This document shows, piece by piece, positions 18,615 to 26,984 of a stretch of 64,000 nucleotides of DNA. The translations under genes were made by a program, and so were the position numbers. The notes beneath the pieces were generated by a model. That model saw nothing but the letters and a program-made list of their open reading frames with translations. It ran no database searches and was not told the origin of the DNA. The number at the start of each line of letters is the position of its first letter. The stretch's first letter is position 1. The stretch comes from Candidatus Lutacidiplasma silvani (lineage in GTDB: Archaea; Thermoplasmatota; Thermoplasmata; Lutacidiplasmatales; UBA184). The stretch covers positions 18,696-82,695 of the forward strand of contig JAKIVZ010000011.1 in the NCBI GenBank assembly GCA_022750295.1, in the 5' to 3' direction.

Positions 18615-20523
18615 TCCCGAACGAAAGAAGGCATACGATAAGGGACGGCGGCGGAGCGGCCGTCACATTCGGCGCGCCGACCGCCCCTTTGTGGGGGTTG
18701 ACGGGGAAGGCTGGGGCAAGACCTACGCGCTCCTGGCCGACTCGGGGGGACACTCGCTCACTCGGCCGAGCGGGATATCGAGCCAAGAGGCGTTCGACTG
18801 GCTGAGCTACCTACCCGAGCGGAACGGGGAGGCTAACTTTGTCGGCTTCGCGCTCGGCTATGATATCAATCACTGGCTCCGCGACCTATCGAGTGCGGCG
18901 CTCTATCGGCTATGGAGGGAGGGGCGCGTTCGGTGGGAAGATTGGTGGATCGAGTGGGCTCCCGCGCGGTGGTTCCATGTCAAGCACCTTCCGAGCGGGC
19001 GGTCGGTTCGGATATGGGACTCTTTCTCGTTCTTTCAAGGGTCGTTTCTCAAGGCGTGCGCCGAGTGGGGCGTAGAGGTCCCGCCCGAGGTCACGGCGGG
19101 GAAGGCGGCGCGGGGGGGATTCACCGTCGCCGACCTACCCGCTATCGAGAGTTACAATCGGACCGAGCTTGCGTGTCTCGTTGAACTGTTAGGCAAACTC
19201 CGCGCGGGTATGCGTGCGGCGGGAATCGAGCTATCCCAGTGGTATGGCGCGGGTGCGGCGGCGACATGGCTCATGTCGTCGCACGGTGCGAAGGCCGCTA
19301 ACCCCGCCCTCCCCCCAGAGGTCGAGGCGGCGGCGCTCGGCGCGTATTTCGGCGGACGAATCGAGGCGGGGAAAACGGGGCACGCCGAAGGGCCGATAGA
19401 GAATTTGGACATGAGGTCGGCCTACCCCGACGCTATGCGGAGGCTCCCGAACCTTGGGAGCGGTCGGTGGGAGCGGACGACGGCGGAGCCGAAACTCGTT
19501 CCGCTCTACGATATGGCGGTCTATCGGGTCGAGTGGGACTATCCCCACGGCTGGCCCTACTATCCGCTCCCTTGGCGGTCGAAAGAAGGCGCGATCTATT
19601 TCCCGAGGGTCGGGCGCGGCTGGTATTGGGTTCCCGAGGTCACGGCGGCTATCCTTACGGCCCGCCAATACGGCGGGACGGTCAAGCTCCTTGACGGCTG
19701 GCGGTTCATCCCGACGGACCCGAACGAGCGGGCGTTCCCGTGGGTCGAAGGTCTCTACGGCAAGCGCCGAGAGGTCGGCTCAAAGACGGGGGCGGGGCTC
19801 GCTATCAAGCTCGCCATTAACGCGCTCTATGGAAAGACGGCGCAACGGACGGGGGTTTTCAAGCGGACCCCCACCTATCGGAACTGGGCTTACGCGGGCT
19901 ACATTACGTCGCACGTCCGCTCCATGCTTTGGCGCATGAGTTGGGACGATTGGGACCGCGTGATCGCGTTTGCCACCGACGGAATCTATCGGTATCCGAG
20001 AATCCTCGGGCCGTGGGGCGAGGACGGCAAAGCCAAGCTCGGGACTTGGGAGCGGAGCCTCTACGCGGAAGGCGACTGGGTAATGGCTGGAGTCTATCGC
20101 GTTCGCAAGGACGACGGCTCATGGGAGCTATTCGGGCGGGGCTATGGTAAGACGGGCGTGCCGTGGGACCGAGTAATCGCGGGCTGGGCCGACGGAACCG
20201 ACAAACTCACAGTTACGGTTTCGCGGTTTCACACTCTCGGCGAGTGTATCCACGTCTCGCGCGGGCGGCCGTGGGTCGATAGGGAGCGGTGGCGATCTTG
20301 GACCGACGAGCCCAAGGAGATTCGGCTCCGCGAGCCGTCGCTCAAGCGAATAGGGGCGGAGCCGTTCGACCCCCAGTTTGGAGTCCCGTCCGACTCGGCG
20401 CCGCACTCGCCGAGGTCGAACACCGAAGGACTACCCGCTCAACGAACCGAGCAAGCTCTTTCTCGGGAAACGAGCGAGCGAACCCTTCAACGAGACGCCG
20501 ACCAGCTTGAGGCCGAAGCCTGA
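18604..20523 (+). CDS. polB: family-B DNA polymerase (casposon PolB, possibly protein-primed type)
   Basis: GTG start; Exo I VDGEG, Exo II GYDINHW, Pol A DMRSAYP, Pol B KLAINALYGK, Pol C ATDGIY; ~640 aa. Confidence 0.88.
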   Translation: MPFSPERKKAYDKGRRRSGRHIRRADRPFVGVDGEGWGKTYALLADSGGHSLTRPSGISSQEAFDWLSYLPERNGEANFVGFALGYDINHWLRDLSSAALYRLWREGRVRWEDWWIEWAPARWFHVKHLPSGRSVRIWDSFSFFQGSFLKACAEWGVEVPPEVTAGKAARGGFTVADLPAIESYNRTELACLVELLGKLRAGMRAAGIELSQWYGAGAAATWLMSSHGAKAANPALPPEVEAAALGAYFGGRIEAGKTGHAEGPIENLDMRSAYPDAMRRLPNLGSGRWERTTAEPKLVPLYDMAVYRVEWDYPHGWPYYPLPWRSKEGAIYFPRVGRGWYWVPEVTAAILTARQYGGTVKLLDGWRFIPTDPNERAFPWVEGLYGKRREVGSKTGAGLAIKLAINALYGKTAQRTGVFKRTPTYRNWAYAGYITSHVRSMLWRMSWDDWDRVIAFATDGIYRYPRILGPWGEDGKAKLGTWERSLYAEGDWVMAGVYRVRKDDGSWELFGRGYGKTGVPWDRVIAGWADGTDKLTVTVSRFHTLGECIHVSRGRPWVDRERWRSWTDEPKEIRLREPSLKRIGAEPFDPQFGVPSDSAPHSPRSNTEGLPAQRTEQALSRETSERTLQRDADQLEAEA

Positions 20524-21223
20524 GGCCGTGACCGAATACCTCCCCGAAATCCCGAGAGTTTAGCTTCTCCTTGACGGCGAGGGCGGTCTTGACGGTCGCG
20601 GCGCGGAAGGGCTCCATCACGTCATAGACCAAGGCGGATTTGTAATTCTGCGGGACGTGGAGGAACCCGACGGACGGCTCAAGGGAGGCGCGATGGATAG
20701 CAAGCCGAGCCCGCGAGCCAAGGAGCCCGAAGGCGTAGTTTATCGTCGCGTTCGTTGGGTCGCGGGCGTTCGGGTAGTCGCGCGTGATACCGAGGTCGGC
20801 CCAGAATCGGACGGCTTGCCGACCCTCAAACGTCAGCAGATCGTCCCACGTTCGGTAGGCCGACGGAACGTCGCCGACCTTGGCCTCAAGGATGAATCGT
20901 GCGACCGCGAGCCGAGACTCGGGGTTGAGGTAGGCCGCTATCTGCGCGAGCCGTGCGTTCGGGTTGATGGGACATTCGGGGAGCCACTGGCCGAGGACGG
21001 TCCCGTTGAAATCGAGGGCCGTTAGGGATACCCCGTTCGTTGCCAGCCAGCGGAGGGCGGGGAAAGTGACGAACCCGCCGAGGTGTTCTACGATAATCGA
21101 GTCGAACGGAAAATCGACGGGGAGCCATTCCTTCCGCTCGCCCGAGTCCTGATTCAGTAGGACCAAACGGCGGTCTTTGGTCTTGAGGCACGTCCCCCAA
21201 TCCGTTAGAAGGAGGGGCTTCAT
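20342..21223 (-). CDS. cas1: Cas1-family integrase (casposase)
   Basis: N-terminal Cas1 fold sequence; FEGRQAVRFW (E133), VGFLHVP (H189), LVYDVMEPFR (D201/E204); stand-alone, next to TIR. Confidence 0.93.
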   Translation of the reverse strand: MKPLLLTDWGTCLKTKDRRLVLLNQDSGERKEWLPVDFPFDSIIVEHLGGFVTFPALRWLATNGVSLTALDFNGTVLGQWLPECPINPNARLAQIAAYLNPESRLAVARFILEAKVGDVPSAYRTWDDLLTFEGRQAVRFWADLGITRDYPNARDPTNATINYAFGLLGSRARLAIHRASLEPSVGFLHVPQNYKSALVYDVMEPFRAATVKTALAVKEKLNSRDFGEVFGHGLRLRPQAGRRLVEGFARSFPEKELARFVERVVLRCSTSASAAPSRTGLQTGGRTAPPLFA

Positions 21224-21310
21224 GGCCGCGCTCGGGGCGGCGCGGACACTCTTTCGTTCGGGCTTTGGCGCAAGCTAAGGCTCGGGCGGATGGGCCACAC
21301 ACCCGCCCCA

Positions 21311-21369
21311 CCGATCTTCGCCTACTTGTATCCCGTCGAAAGGCAGGGGTGCGCGGGGGGGGTGCCCCC
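21311..21369 (-). repeat. casposon right terminal inverted repeat (59 bp)
   Basis: Exact reverse complement of 16635-16693. Confidence 0.97.
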
Positions 21370-21384
21370 AGCTGTTTAACAGAA
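21370..21384. repeat. casposon target-site duplication, right copy
   Basis: AGCTGTTTAACAGAA, identical to 16620-16634. Confidence 0.9.
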
Positions 21385-21423
21385 CATACACCAAACTAAT
21401 ATAGTCGTTAAATTCTGTTAAAC
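21374..21423. promoter_or_regulatory. putative operator/promoter of the RHH gene: inverted repeat GTTTAACAGAA...TTCTGTTAAAC
   Basis: Perfect 11-bp arms (21374-21384, 21413-21423) flanking AT-rich TATA-like CTAATATAG; 3 nt upstream of GTG start. Confidence 0.6.
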
Positions 21424-21426
21424 GCC

Positions 21427-21825
21427 GTGCGAACGGCCCACGAGCCCCCCCGCTCCGACCACTTCCTCGGCGTCCGACTGACGGCCGAGGAGGTCGAGCA
21501 GCTCGACCGGTTCCGGACTCGCTCGGGTTCGTCGACCCGATCCGATGCGGTGCGCGCCCTGGTGCGCGACTCGGAGAAGGTCGGCACCCAAGCGAGCGAG
21601 ATCCCGGTCGCGCTGCTCGCGAAGCTGGAGGAGGTCGTCGAGGACGGTTGGGTCACGGATCTGGACGGGGCGGTGTCCCTGCTTCTGACTCTGGGGCTCA
21701 GCGAGTTCTCGCGACTGCACGCCGACCGGCTTCCCAAGCTGCGCCAAACAGCGCGGGACGGAGAGAGCCGGCGACGCGACCGGACCCAACTCGACCGGAA
21801 GGGACGGGGGTTGCTCGACCGCTAG
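21427..21825 (+). CDS. ribbon-helix-helix (CopG-like) DNA-binding protein
   Basis: FLGVRLTAEEVEQLDRFRTRSGSSTRSDAVRALVRDSE N-terminal RHH signature; GTG start. Confidence 0.7.
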   Translation: MRTAHEPPRSDHFLGVRLTAEEVEQLDRFRTRSGSSTRSDAVRALVRDSEKVGTQASEIPVALLAKLEEVVEDGWVTDLDGAVSLLLTLGLSEFSRLHADRLPKLRQTARDGESRRRDRTQLDRKGRGLLDR

Positions 21826-21929
21826 TTCGCGCGGGCGGAACGTGGTTGCATGGAGACTTTGGGGATTGCCTGGAGCCAACGGAGCGGATTCATTTGCCGA
21901 CTGTGCCGTCAGGACGCCAAGCATAATGA

Positions 21930-22565
21930 GGTGCTCCACATCTCATTCTGCCCCGTCCACGGGTTGAGCTCGCCGATCGACGCGCTCCCCTGGCGACCGG
22001 AGGCTCGAACCGTACGCGGCTCTATACCCGGACCGGCGACCGCGGCGAGACCGGTCTCAACGGCGGTGCCCGCGTAAGCAAGGCGTCCGCGCGGATCGCC
22101 GCCTTCGGCACGTTCGACGAGCTCGGCGCCTTCCTGGGCGCCGCCGAGGCGTCGCTCCCCGCCGGGGAGACGGAGGTCCGCGCCCTCCTCGTCCGACTGC
22201 AGCACCAGCTGTACGTCGCGATGAGCGAGCTCGCGACCCCGCCGTCGGCCAAGCAGCCGGCTCGGCGAATCTCCGCCCGTCATGTCACGGAGCTTGAGGG
22301 GCTCATCGACCAGTACGCCGGGTCGATCGAGCCCGTCCACGCCTTTGTACTCCCCCGGGGAACGCCGGCAGGAGCCGGACTGCACGTCGCCCGGACCGTC
22401 TCCCGGAGGGCCGAGCGGGAACTCTGGAACCTCCACGAGGAGGCGCCCCAACGCGAAGAGCTTCTCCAGTGGGCGAATCGGTTGAGCGACCTTCTCTTCG
22501 CCGTCGCGTTGGTCGTGAACCGCACCGCCGGGTTTGCTGAGATCTCCCCTGACTATTCCGTCTAA
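21930..22565 (+). CDS. ATP:cob(I)alamin adenosyltransferase (PduO-type); start uncertain
   Basis: RLYTRTGDRGETGLNGGARVSKASARIAAFGTFDELGAFLGAAEA...HEEAPQREELLQWANRLSDLLFAVALVVNR; no ATG/GTG found upstream in frame. Confidence 0.75.
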   Translation, partial: GAPHLILPRPRVELADRRAPLATGGSNRTRLYTRTGDRGETGLNGGARVSKASARIAAFGTFDELGAFLGAAEASLPAGETEVRALLVRLQHQLYVAMSELATPPSAKQPARRISARHVTELEGLIDQYAGSIEPVHAFVLPRGTPAGAGLHVARTVSRRAERELWNLHEEAPQREELLQWANRLSDLLFAVALVVNRTAGFAEISPDYSV

Positions 22566-22580
22566 GCGGGCGGCGGGATC

Positions 22581-23777
22581 ATGGAGGTCGGGGTCGTCGG
22601 CAAACCGAACGTGGGAAAATCGACCCTGTTCAACGCCCTCACCCTCCTCGACGTTCCCGTCGCTCCCTACCCGTTCACGACCCTCAAACCGAACCGCGGG
22701 GTCGCGGCGGTCCGCGTCCTATGCCCCCACGCCGAGCGCGGCGGACCGTGCACCCCGGGCAACGCGAAATGCGTCGACGGGGTCCGTTGGGTGCCGGTCA
22801 GCCTCATCGACGTGCCGGGGCTCGTCCCGGGTGCGCACGAGGGGAAGGGGCTCGGCCATGAATTCCTCGACGAGCTCCGGGGGGCCTCCGGCTTCCTGCA
22901 GATCGTGGACGGAGCCGGAGCCACGGCCCCGGACGGGGTCCCCGCGACCCCGGGGTCGTTCGACCCCGCCGAGGAAGTCGCCTGGCTCGACGAGGAGCTG
23001 GTCGCGTGGGTCACCGAGATCCTCTCGCGGGACTTTGTCCGACTCTCGAAGTCGATCGAGCTCGTCGGGGGGCCTGTCGAGGAGCTGCTCCAGTCCCGCC
23101 TGACCGGGCTTTCCATCACGCCCGGCCACATCGCCGCGGCGCTCCGCGAAACCCCCGTCGACCGGGCCCACCCGGCCCGGTGGACCGACGCCGAGCGGCG
23201 GGAGCTCGCGCGGGCCCTCCTCCGGACCTCGAAGCCGCGATGGGTCGCGTGGAACAAGGCGGACCGGACCACCCCGGAGAAGGTCGCGGAACTTTCGGAA
23301 CGAATCGCGCCGATCGGGTCGACGCCGACGTCGGCCGAGGCGGAGCTCACCTTGCGAAAGGCCCAGCGGGCCGACCTCGTTCGGTACGTCCCGGGGGCCG
23401 GGAGCTTCGAGTTGGTCGATGCGGACCGGCTCAACGCCGGCCAGCGCCGCGCGCTCGACGAGATCCGGACGATCCTGAAGACGTGGGGGTCCACGGGAGT
23501 CCAGGCGGCCTTCGAGCGGCTCGTCTTCGACGGACTTCACCAGATCGTCGTCTACCCGGTCGAGGACGAGCAGAAGTGGACCGACTCGAAGGGGCGCCTC
23601 CTTCCCGATGCGTTCCTGGTCCCGGTCGGAACCCCCGCCCGGGCGTTCGCGTACCGGATCCACACGGACCTGGGGGAGAATTTCCTCAAGGCCGTCGACG
23701 CCCGAACGCACCGGGCCCTGGCCGCCGAGCATCCGCTCGAGTCGGGGGCGGTCGTGCGGATCGTCACCCGCCGCTAG
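22581..23777 (+). CDS. ychF: OBG/YchF-family GTP-binding protein
   Basis: VVGKPNVGKSTLFNALT, DVPGLVPGAHEGKGLGHEFLD, WNKAD. Confidence 0.88.
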   Translation: MEVGVVGKPNVGKSTLFNALTLLDVPVAPYPFTTLKPNRGVAAVRVLCPHAERGGPCTPGNAKCVDGVRWVPVSLIDVPGLVPGAHEGKGLGHEFLDELRGASGFLQIVDGAGATAPDGVPATPGSFDPAEEVAWLDEELVAWVTEILSRDFVRLSKSIELVGGPVEELLQSRLTGLSITPGHIAAALRETPVDRAHPARWTDAERRELARALLRTSKPRWVAWNKADRTTPEKVAELSERIAPIGSTPTSAEAELTLRKAQRADLVRYVPGAGSFELVDADRLNAGQRRALDEIRTILKTWGSTGVQAAFERLVFDGLHQIVVYPVEDEQKWTDSKGRLLPDAFLVPVGTPARAFAYRIHTDLGENFLKAVDARTHRALAAEHPLESGAVVRIVTRR

Positions 23778-24769
23778 GGCGGTTCGACGACCTGCTCGTC
23801 CGGTGGCGCGCTCACAAGCGAGGCCCCCCTCGGCTCCGGGCGGACCACGAACGGGAGGCCGCCGGCCCGGGCCATCCGCCGCGCCGCCTCGAGCTCCCGA
23901 CCGGGGAGCGGGAGGACGACCACCGAGCCGCCCGCCCCGGCCCCGGTGAGCTTGCCTCCGACCATCGATTCCCGGGCCGCGGCGAGGAGCGCCTCGAGCC
24001 GGGGGTGGGAGACCCCGACCTTCCCGAGGAGCGCGTGGTTCGCGTCGAGGCACCGGCCGACGGCCGCCCGGTCCTCGCCCTGGACCGCGGCGATCCCCTC
24101 CTCCGCGACCCGCTGGAACTCCTCGAGGAGGCTCGGTCCATCCGGCTCGGCGAGACGTCGTCCGACGGCCCGGACCGCGTCGGCCGTGCTGCGCGGGAGC
24201 CCCGAGTAGGCGACCACCCACGACCAAGACGGGTCGGGAATCCTCCGCGCCGTCCAGGACCGGTCCCCCTCCGCAAACTGGAATACGGTGTCGCCGCCGG
24301 GGCCATTCAGGGAAAGGTATCCCCCGCCGACGGCCGCCGCGGTGTCCCCGGGACTTCCGACGCCCTGGGCCCCGCGCTCGATGGCGAACGCCCGTTCGGC
24401 GAGCTCGGTACGAGCGACCCCACCCCGGGCGGCGGAGAGTCCGGCCGCGATCGCCGCGGAGAACGCGGCGCTGGAACCGAGCCCGGCGGCCCGGGGGACC
24501 CGGGAGTTCACGCGGATCTCGAGCGGGGCCCCTCCGGGCCAGAGCCGTTCGAGCGCCGTCCGATAGTACGGGTTCGTCGTCGATGCGTCCGGGTCGCCGT
24601 TCAGCCGACCGACGGGGGCCGCCCGGATCCCCACCTGGACGGGAAGGTCGATCGCGAGGACGAGCTCGGGACGGCCGTGGACCACCGCGTGCTCGCCGAA
24701 CAGGATGCACTTGCCCGGGGCCCGGGCCGCGAGGGGGAGCGCCGCGGCCGGGATCGGGTCGCCGCTCAT
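23774..24769 (-). CDS. mvk: mevalonate kinase
   Basis: GHMP kinase motifs APGKCILFGEHAVVHGRPEL, AAGLGSSAAFSAAIAAG, GKLTGAGAGGSVVVL. Confidence 0.85.
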   Translation of the reverse strand: MSGDPIPAAALPLAARAPGKCILFGEHAVVHGRPELVLAIDLPVQVGIRAAPVGRLNGDPDASTTNPYYRTALERLWPGGAPLEIRVNSRVPRAAGLGSSAAFSAAIAAGLSAARGGVARTELAERAFAIERGAQGVGSPGDTAAAVGGGYLSLNGPGGDTVFQFAEGDRSWTARRIPDPSWSWVVAYSGLPRSTADAVRAVGRRLAEPDGPSLLEEFQRVAEEGIAAVQGEDRAAVGRCLDANHALLGKVGVSHPRLEALLAAARESMVGGKLTGAGAGGSVVVLPLPGRELEAARRMARAGGLPFVVRPEPRGASLVSAPPDEQVVEPP

Positions 24770-25317
24770 TCGCCCTCAGCGGGGATCCGCTCCACGGACT
24801 TGCCGCGCTCCATCGGGACGATGGCGTGCGTGGCGCCGGGCCAGGCGCCCGGGGCCGGGATCCCGCGGAGCTCGGCGAGCGCGACGGCGAGGGCGGCGAC
24901 CTCGCTGTGCGGCTGGTGGCCGATGGCGACGTTGTACCTCGCGAGCCCGTAGAGCTGCGGAGGCACCTTCGCCCCCCCGACCACGAAGAGAATCGACTTC
25001 GACCTGCGGAGCGCCGGGGCGACGGCCGCGAAGGGCCGACCGTACATCGTCAGGTGGACCACCGTTCCGTCGAACGCCCGGACGAACTTCTTCCAGTCGT
25101 CGACGCCCTCGACAGCGAACGTCCCGCCCCACTGGCGGCCGACCCGGTCGACCCGCCCGGCGAGTTCGACGTCGGGGGGATGGAGGTACAGCCGCTCGGC
25201 CCCGAAGGCGCGGGCCGTGAGCGCGACGTGGGTGGTCAGCCGGGGGTCCCGGCCGGCCCGATGACCGACCCGCAGCACCGAGATGCGGGGTCGCTCGCTA
25301 GCTCGGCGGCGCGGCAT
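24766..25317 (-). CDS. trm56: tRNA (cytidine(56)-2'-O)-methyltransferase
   Basis: VLRVGHRAGRDPRLTTHVALTARAFGA..., GGAKVPPQLYGLARYNVAIGHQPHSEVAALAV. Confidence 0.85.
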   Translation of the reverse strand: MPRRRASERPRISVLRVGHRAGRDPRLTTHVALTARAFGAERLYLHPPDVELAGRVDRVGRQWGGTFAVEGVDDWKKFVRAFDGTVVHLTMYGRPFAAVAPALRRSKSILFVVGGAKVPPQLYGLARYNVAIGHQPHSEVAALAVALAELRGIPAPGAWPGATHAIVPMERGKSVERIPAEGE

Positions 25318-25822
25318 GGAACCGCTCGATCCGGTGGCCGCGATACTCGAGCTTGTCCGAGCGCTTGACGAGCCCCTTGAGGCGCGTGGGCGTCATGCCG
25401 AGTTCTTCCGCGACGTCGGAGAAGAAGCGGCCGGCGTCGCCGACCGCGTCGAAGATCTTCTTCTCGTACTTCGTGTACTCCTTGTCCGGCATCGAGGCGA
25501 TCGAGAGGATCTCGCTGACCTCGCTGAGCGGCGCGGTCGTGTTGATGTTGATCGTCGAGTAGTAGAAGTGGTAGCTCTTCTCCGGCTGCCGCTTCCCCTC
25601 GCGCGCGACCCAGCGGGTGTCGATGAGCTTCAACTTCTCGAAGAACTGGAGCGCCTTCGTCCCTTCCTTGCCGAATTCCCGCTCGACATCGTCGCCGGTG
25701 AGCCAGGCGTCGGCGAGCCGCTGGACGAGCTTCAGCTTGACCGGCGAATCGACCGCGCGGAGGATCGGGACGAGTTCGCTCATGTCGTTGACAACCTTGA
25801 TGCGGTGCATCATCGCAGCCAT
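25298..25822 (-). CDS. winged-HTH (ArsR-like) transcriptional regulator
   Basis: VDSPVKLKLVQRLADAWLTGDDVEREFGKEGTKALQFFEKLKLID. Confidence 0.6.
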   Translation of the reverse strand: MAAMMHRIKVVNDMSELVPILRAVDSPVKLKLVQRLADAWLTGDDVEREFGKEGTKALQFFEKLKLIDTRWVAREGKRQPEKSYHFYYSTININTTAPLSEVSEILSIASMPDKEYTKYEKKIFDAVGDAGRFFSDVAEELGMTPTRLKGLVKRSDKLEYRGHRIERFHAAPPS

Positions 25823-25828
25823 GATTCT

Positions 25829-26005
25829 TCAAGCCCCCGGCACGGCGTTCGCGTCGAAGAGCGCCCGGCGATACTTCGCCCAACGGTCGTGCGGAGAGTA
25901 ACGGGCCGGGTGCGGGGTCCGGGTGGGCCCATGCCCCTCGGGGCAGAGGTCGGCGAAGGTGTACCGGCCGCAGGCGCGGCAGACGTGGAGAAGCGACTCC
26001 GTCAT
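25829..26005 (-). CDS. nop10: H/ACA RNP protein Nop10
   Basis: MTESLLHVCRACGRYTFADLCPEGHGPTRTPHPARYSPHDRWAKYRR; read directly from the minus strand. Confidence 0.88.
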   Translation of the reverse strand: MTESLLHVCRACGRYTFADLCPEGHGPTRTPHPARYSPHDRWAKYRRALFDANAVPGA

Positions 26006-26778
26006 GCGCGGGCGAAGTTCCCCTGGCCGCCCGCGCCTTTGATGGAAGCGATCGCGGCCTCGGTGGCGTGCTTCATCGTTTCCTCGGCTTGTTTGTACTG
26101 CGTCCCGGCGACCTGGATCCGGTACCGGGGCGCGCCGACGTACGACACGGTGACCGATTCGGGGTCGACCGCTTCGGCCGCGAGCAGGGCCGCGCGGACG
26201 CTCTCGAGGCCCGCGGGCGAGGAGTCAGTGAGCTCGATGGTGCCGCGGATCGCGACGTGCGGGGGCACGATGTTCTCGTGGGCGACCTTAACGAAGGCGG
26301 CGACCCAGGCGGCCTTGCCGCCTTCCTTCTGGAACCGCTTCGGGTCGGCGGCGGCGACCTCGAACGCGTCGAACAGGCTGCCGTACCGCTCGATCAGGAT
26401 CTCCGCGAACTCGGAATGGGTCGCCTCGGGCTCGATCTTCAACCCCTGGGCGACGAGGTTCAGGAGCCGGACCGCCTTCTGCTCGTTCTTCCAGCTCTGG
26501 ATCTTCTCGCGCCGCTGGTGGTCGTTGATCCGCTTGAGCGAAAGGTCGACCTGGTTCTTCGCCGTGTCGATCCGGAGCACCCGGGCGACGATCTTCTGAC
26601 CCTCGCGGATGTGGTCCCGGATGTACTTGACCCACCCTGTGGCGACCTCGGAGAGGTGGATGAACGCCTCGCGGTTCGCGTATTCGTCGAGCGTGACGAA
26701 CGCGCCGAAGTTCCGGATGGAGGTGACGGTCCCTACGACGAGCTCCCCTTCTTCGGGGAACTCGGGCCTGAGCGGCAC
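26002..26778 (-). CDS. translation initiation factor aIF2 alpha
   Basis: S1 domain EGELVVGTVTSIRNFGAFVTLDEY...REAFIHLSEVATGWVKYIRDHI. Confidence 0.92.
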   Translation of the reverse strand: MPLRPEFPEEGELVVGTVTSIRNFGAFVTLDEYANREAFIHLSEVATGWVKYIRDHIREGQKIVARVLRIDTAKNQVDLSLKRINDHQRREKIQSWKNEQKAVRLLNLVAQGLKIEPEATHSEFAEILIERYGSLFDAFEVAAADPKRFQKEGGKAAWVAAFVKVAHENIVPPHVAIRGTIELTDSSPAGLESVRAALLAAEAVDPESVTVSYVGAPRYRIQVAGTQYKQAEETMKHATEAAIASIKGAGGQGNFARA

Positions 26779-26794
26779 GAGCGAGCGGACTCCC

Positions 26795-26977
26795 TTACAC
26801 CGCCGGACGGAGCAGCTCGCCGCGCAACTTGGCGAGGCCGCCGGTCGGCGTCGCGAGCGTGGCCCCGCAAACGGAGCAGTTGACGGTCGTCGCCGGGCGA
26901 CTGAACATCGTCTGCTCCCCGGAGCAGTCGGGGCACTTGACGATCCAGAACGGAGCCGGGGGATGCATTGTCGTCAT
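26795..26977 (-). CDS. rps27e: 30S ribosomal protein S27e
   Basis: IVKCPDCSGEQTMFSRPATTVNCSVCGATLATPTGGLAKL. Confidence 0.93.
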   Translation of the reverse strand: MTTMHPPAPFWIVKCPDCSGEQTMFSRPATTVNCSVCGATLATPTGGLAKLRGELLRPAV

Positions 26978-26984
26978 GGGGCCC

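Larger units (their letters stand above)
16635..21369. mobile_element. casposon (4735 bp) with Cas1-like integrase and family-B DNA polymerase
   Basis: 59-bp perfect TIRs, 15-bp TSD, stand-alone Cas1, PolB, no Cas2/effectors/CRISPR. Confidence 0.93.

Noticed and set aside
20342-21223. Cas1 as part of a CRISPR-Cas adaptation module
   Set aside because: No cas2, cas4, effector or repeat-spacer array seen nearby; TIRs, TSD and adjacent PolB fit a casposon
16635-21369. Provirus with a protein-primed polymerase
   Set aside because: No capsid, packaging or lysis-like genes recognised; Cas1 plus TIR/TSD structure explains the element
22719-24710. 663-aa minus-strand ORF
   Set aside because: Shadow of ychF and mevalonate kinase
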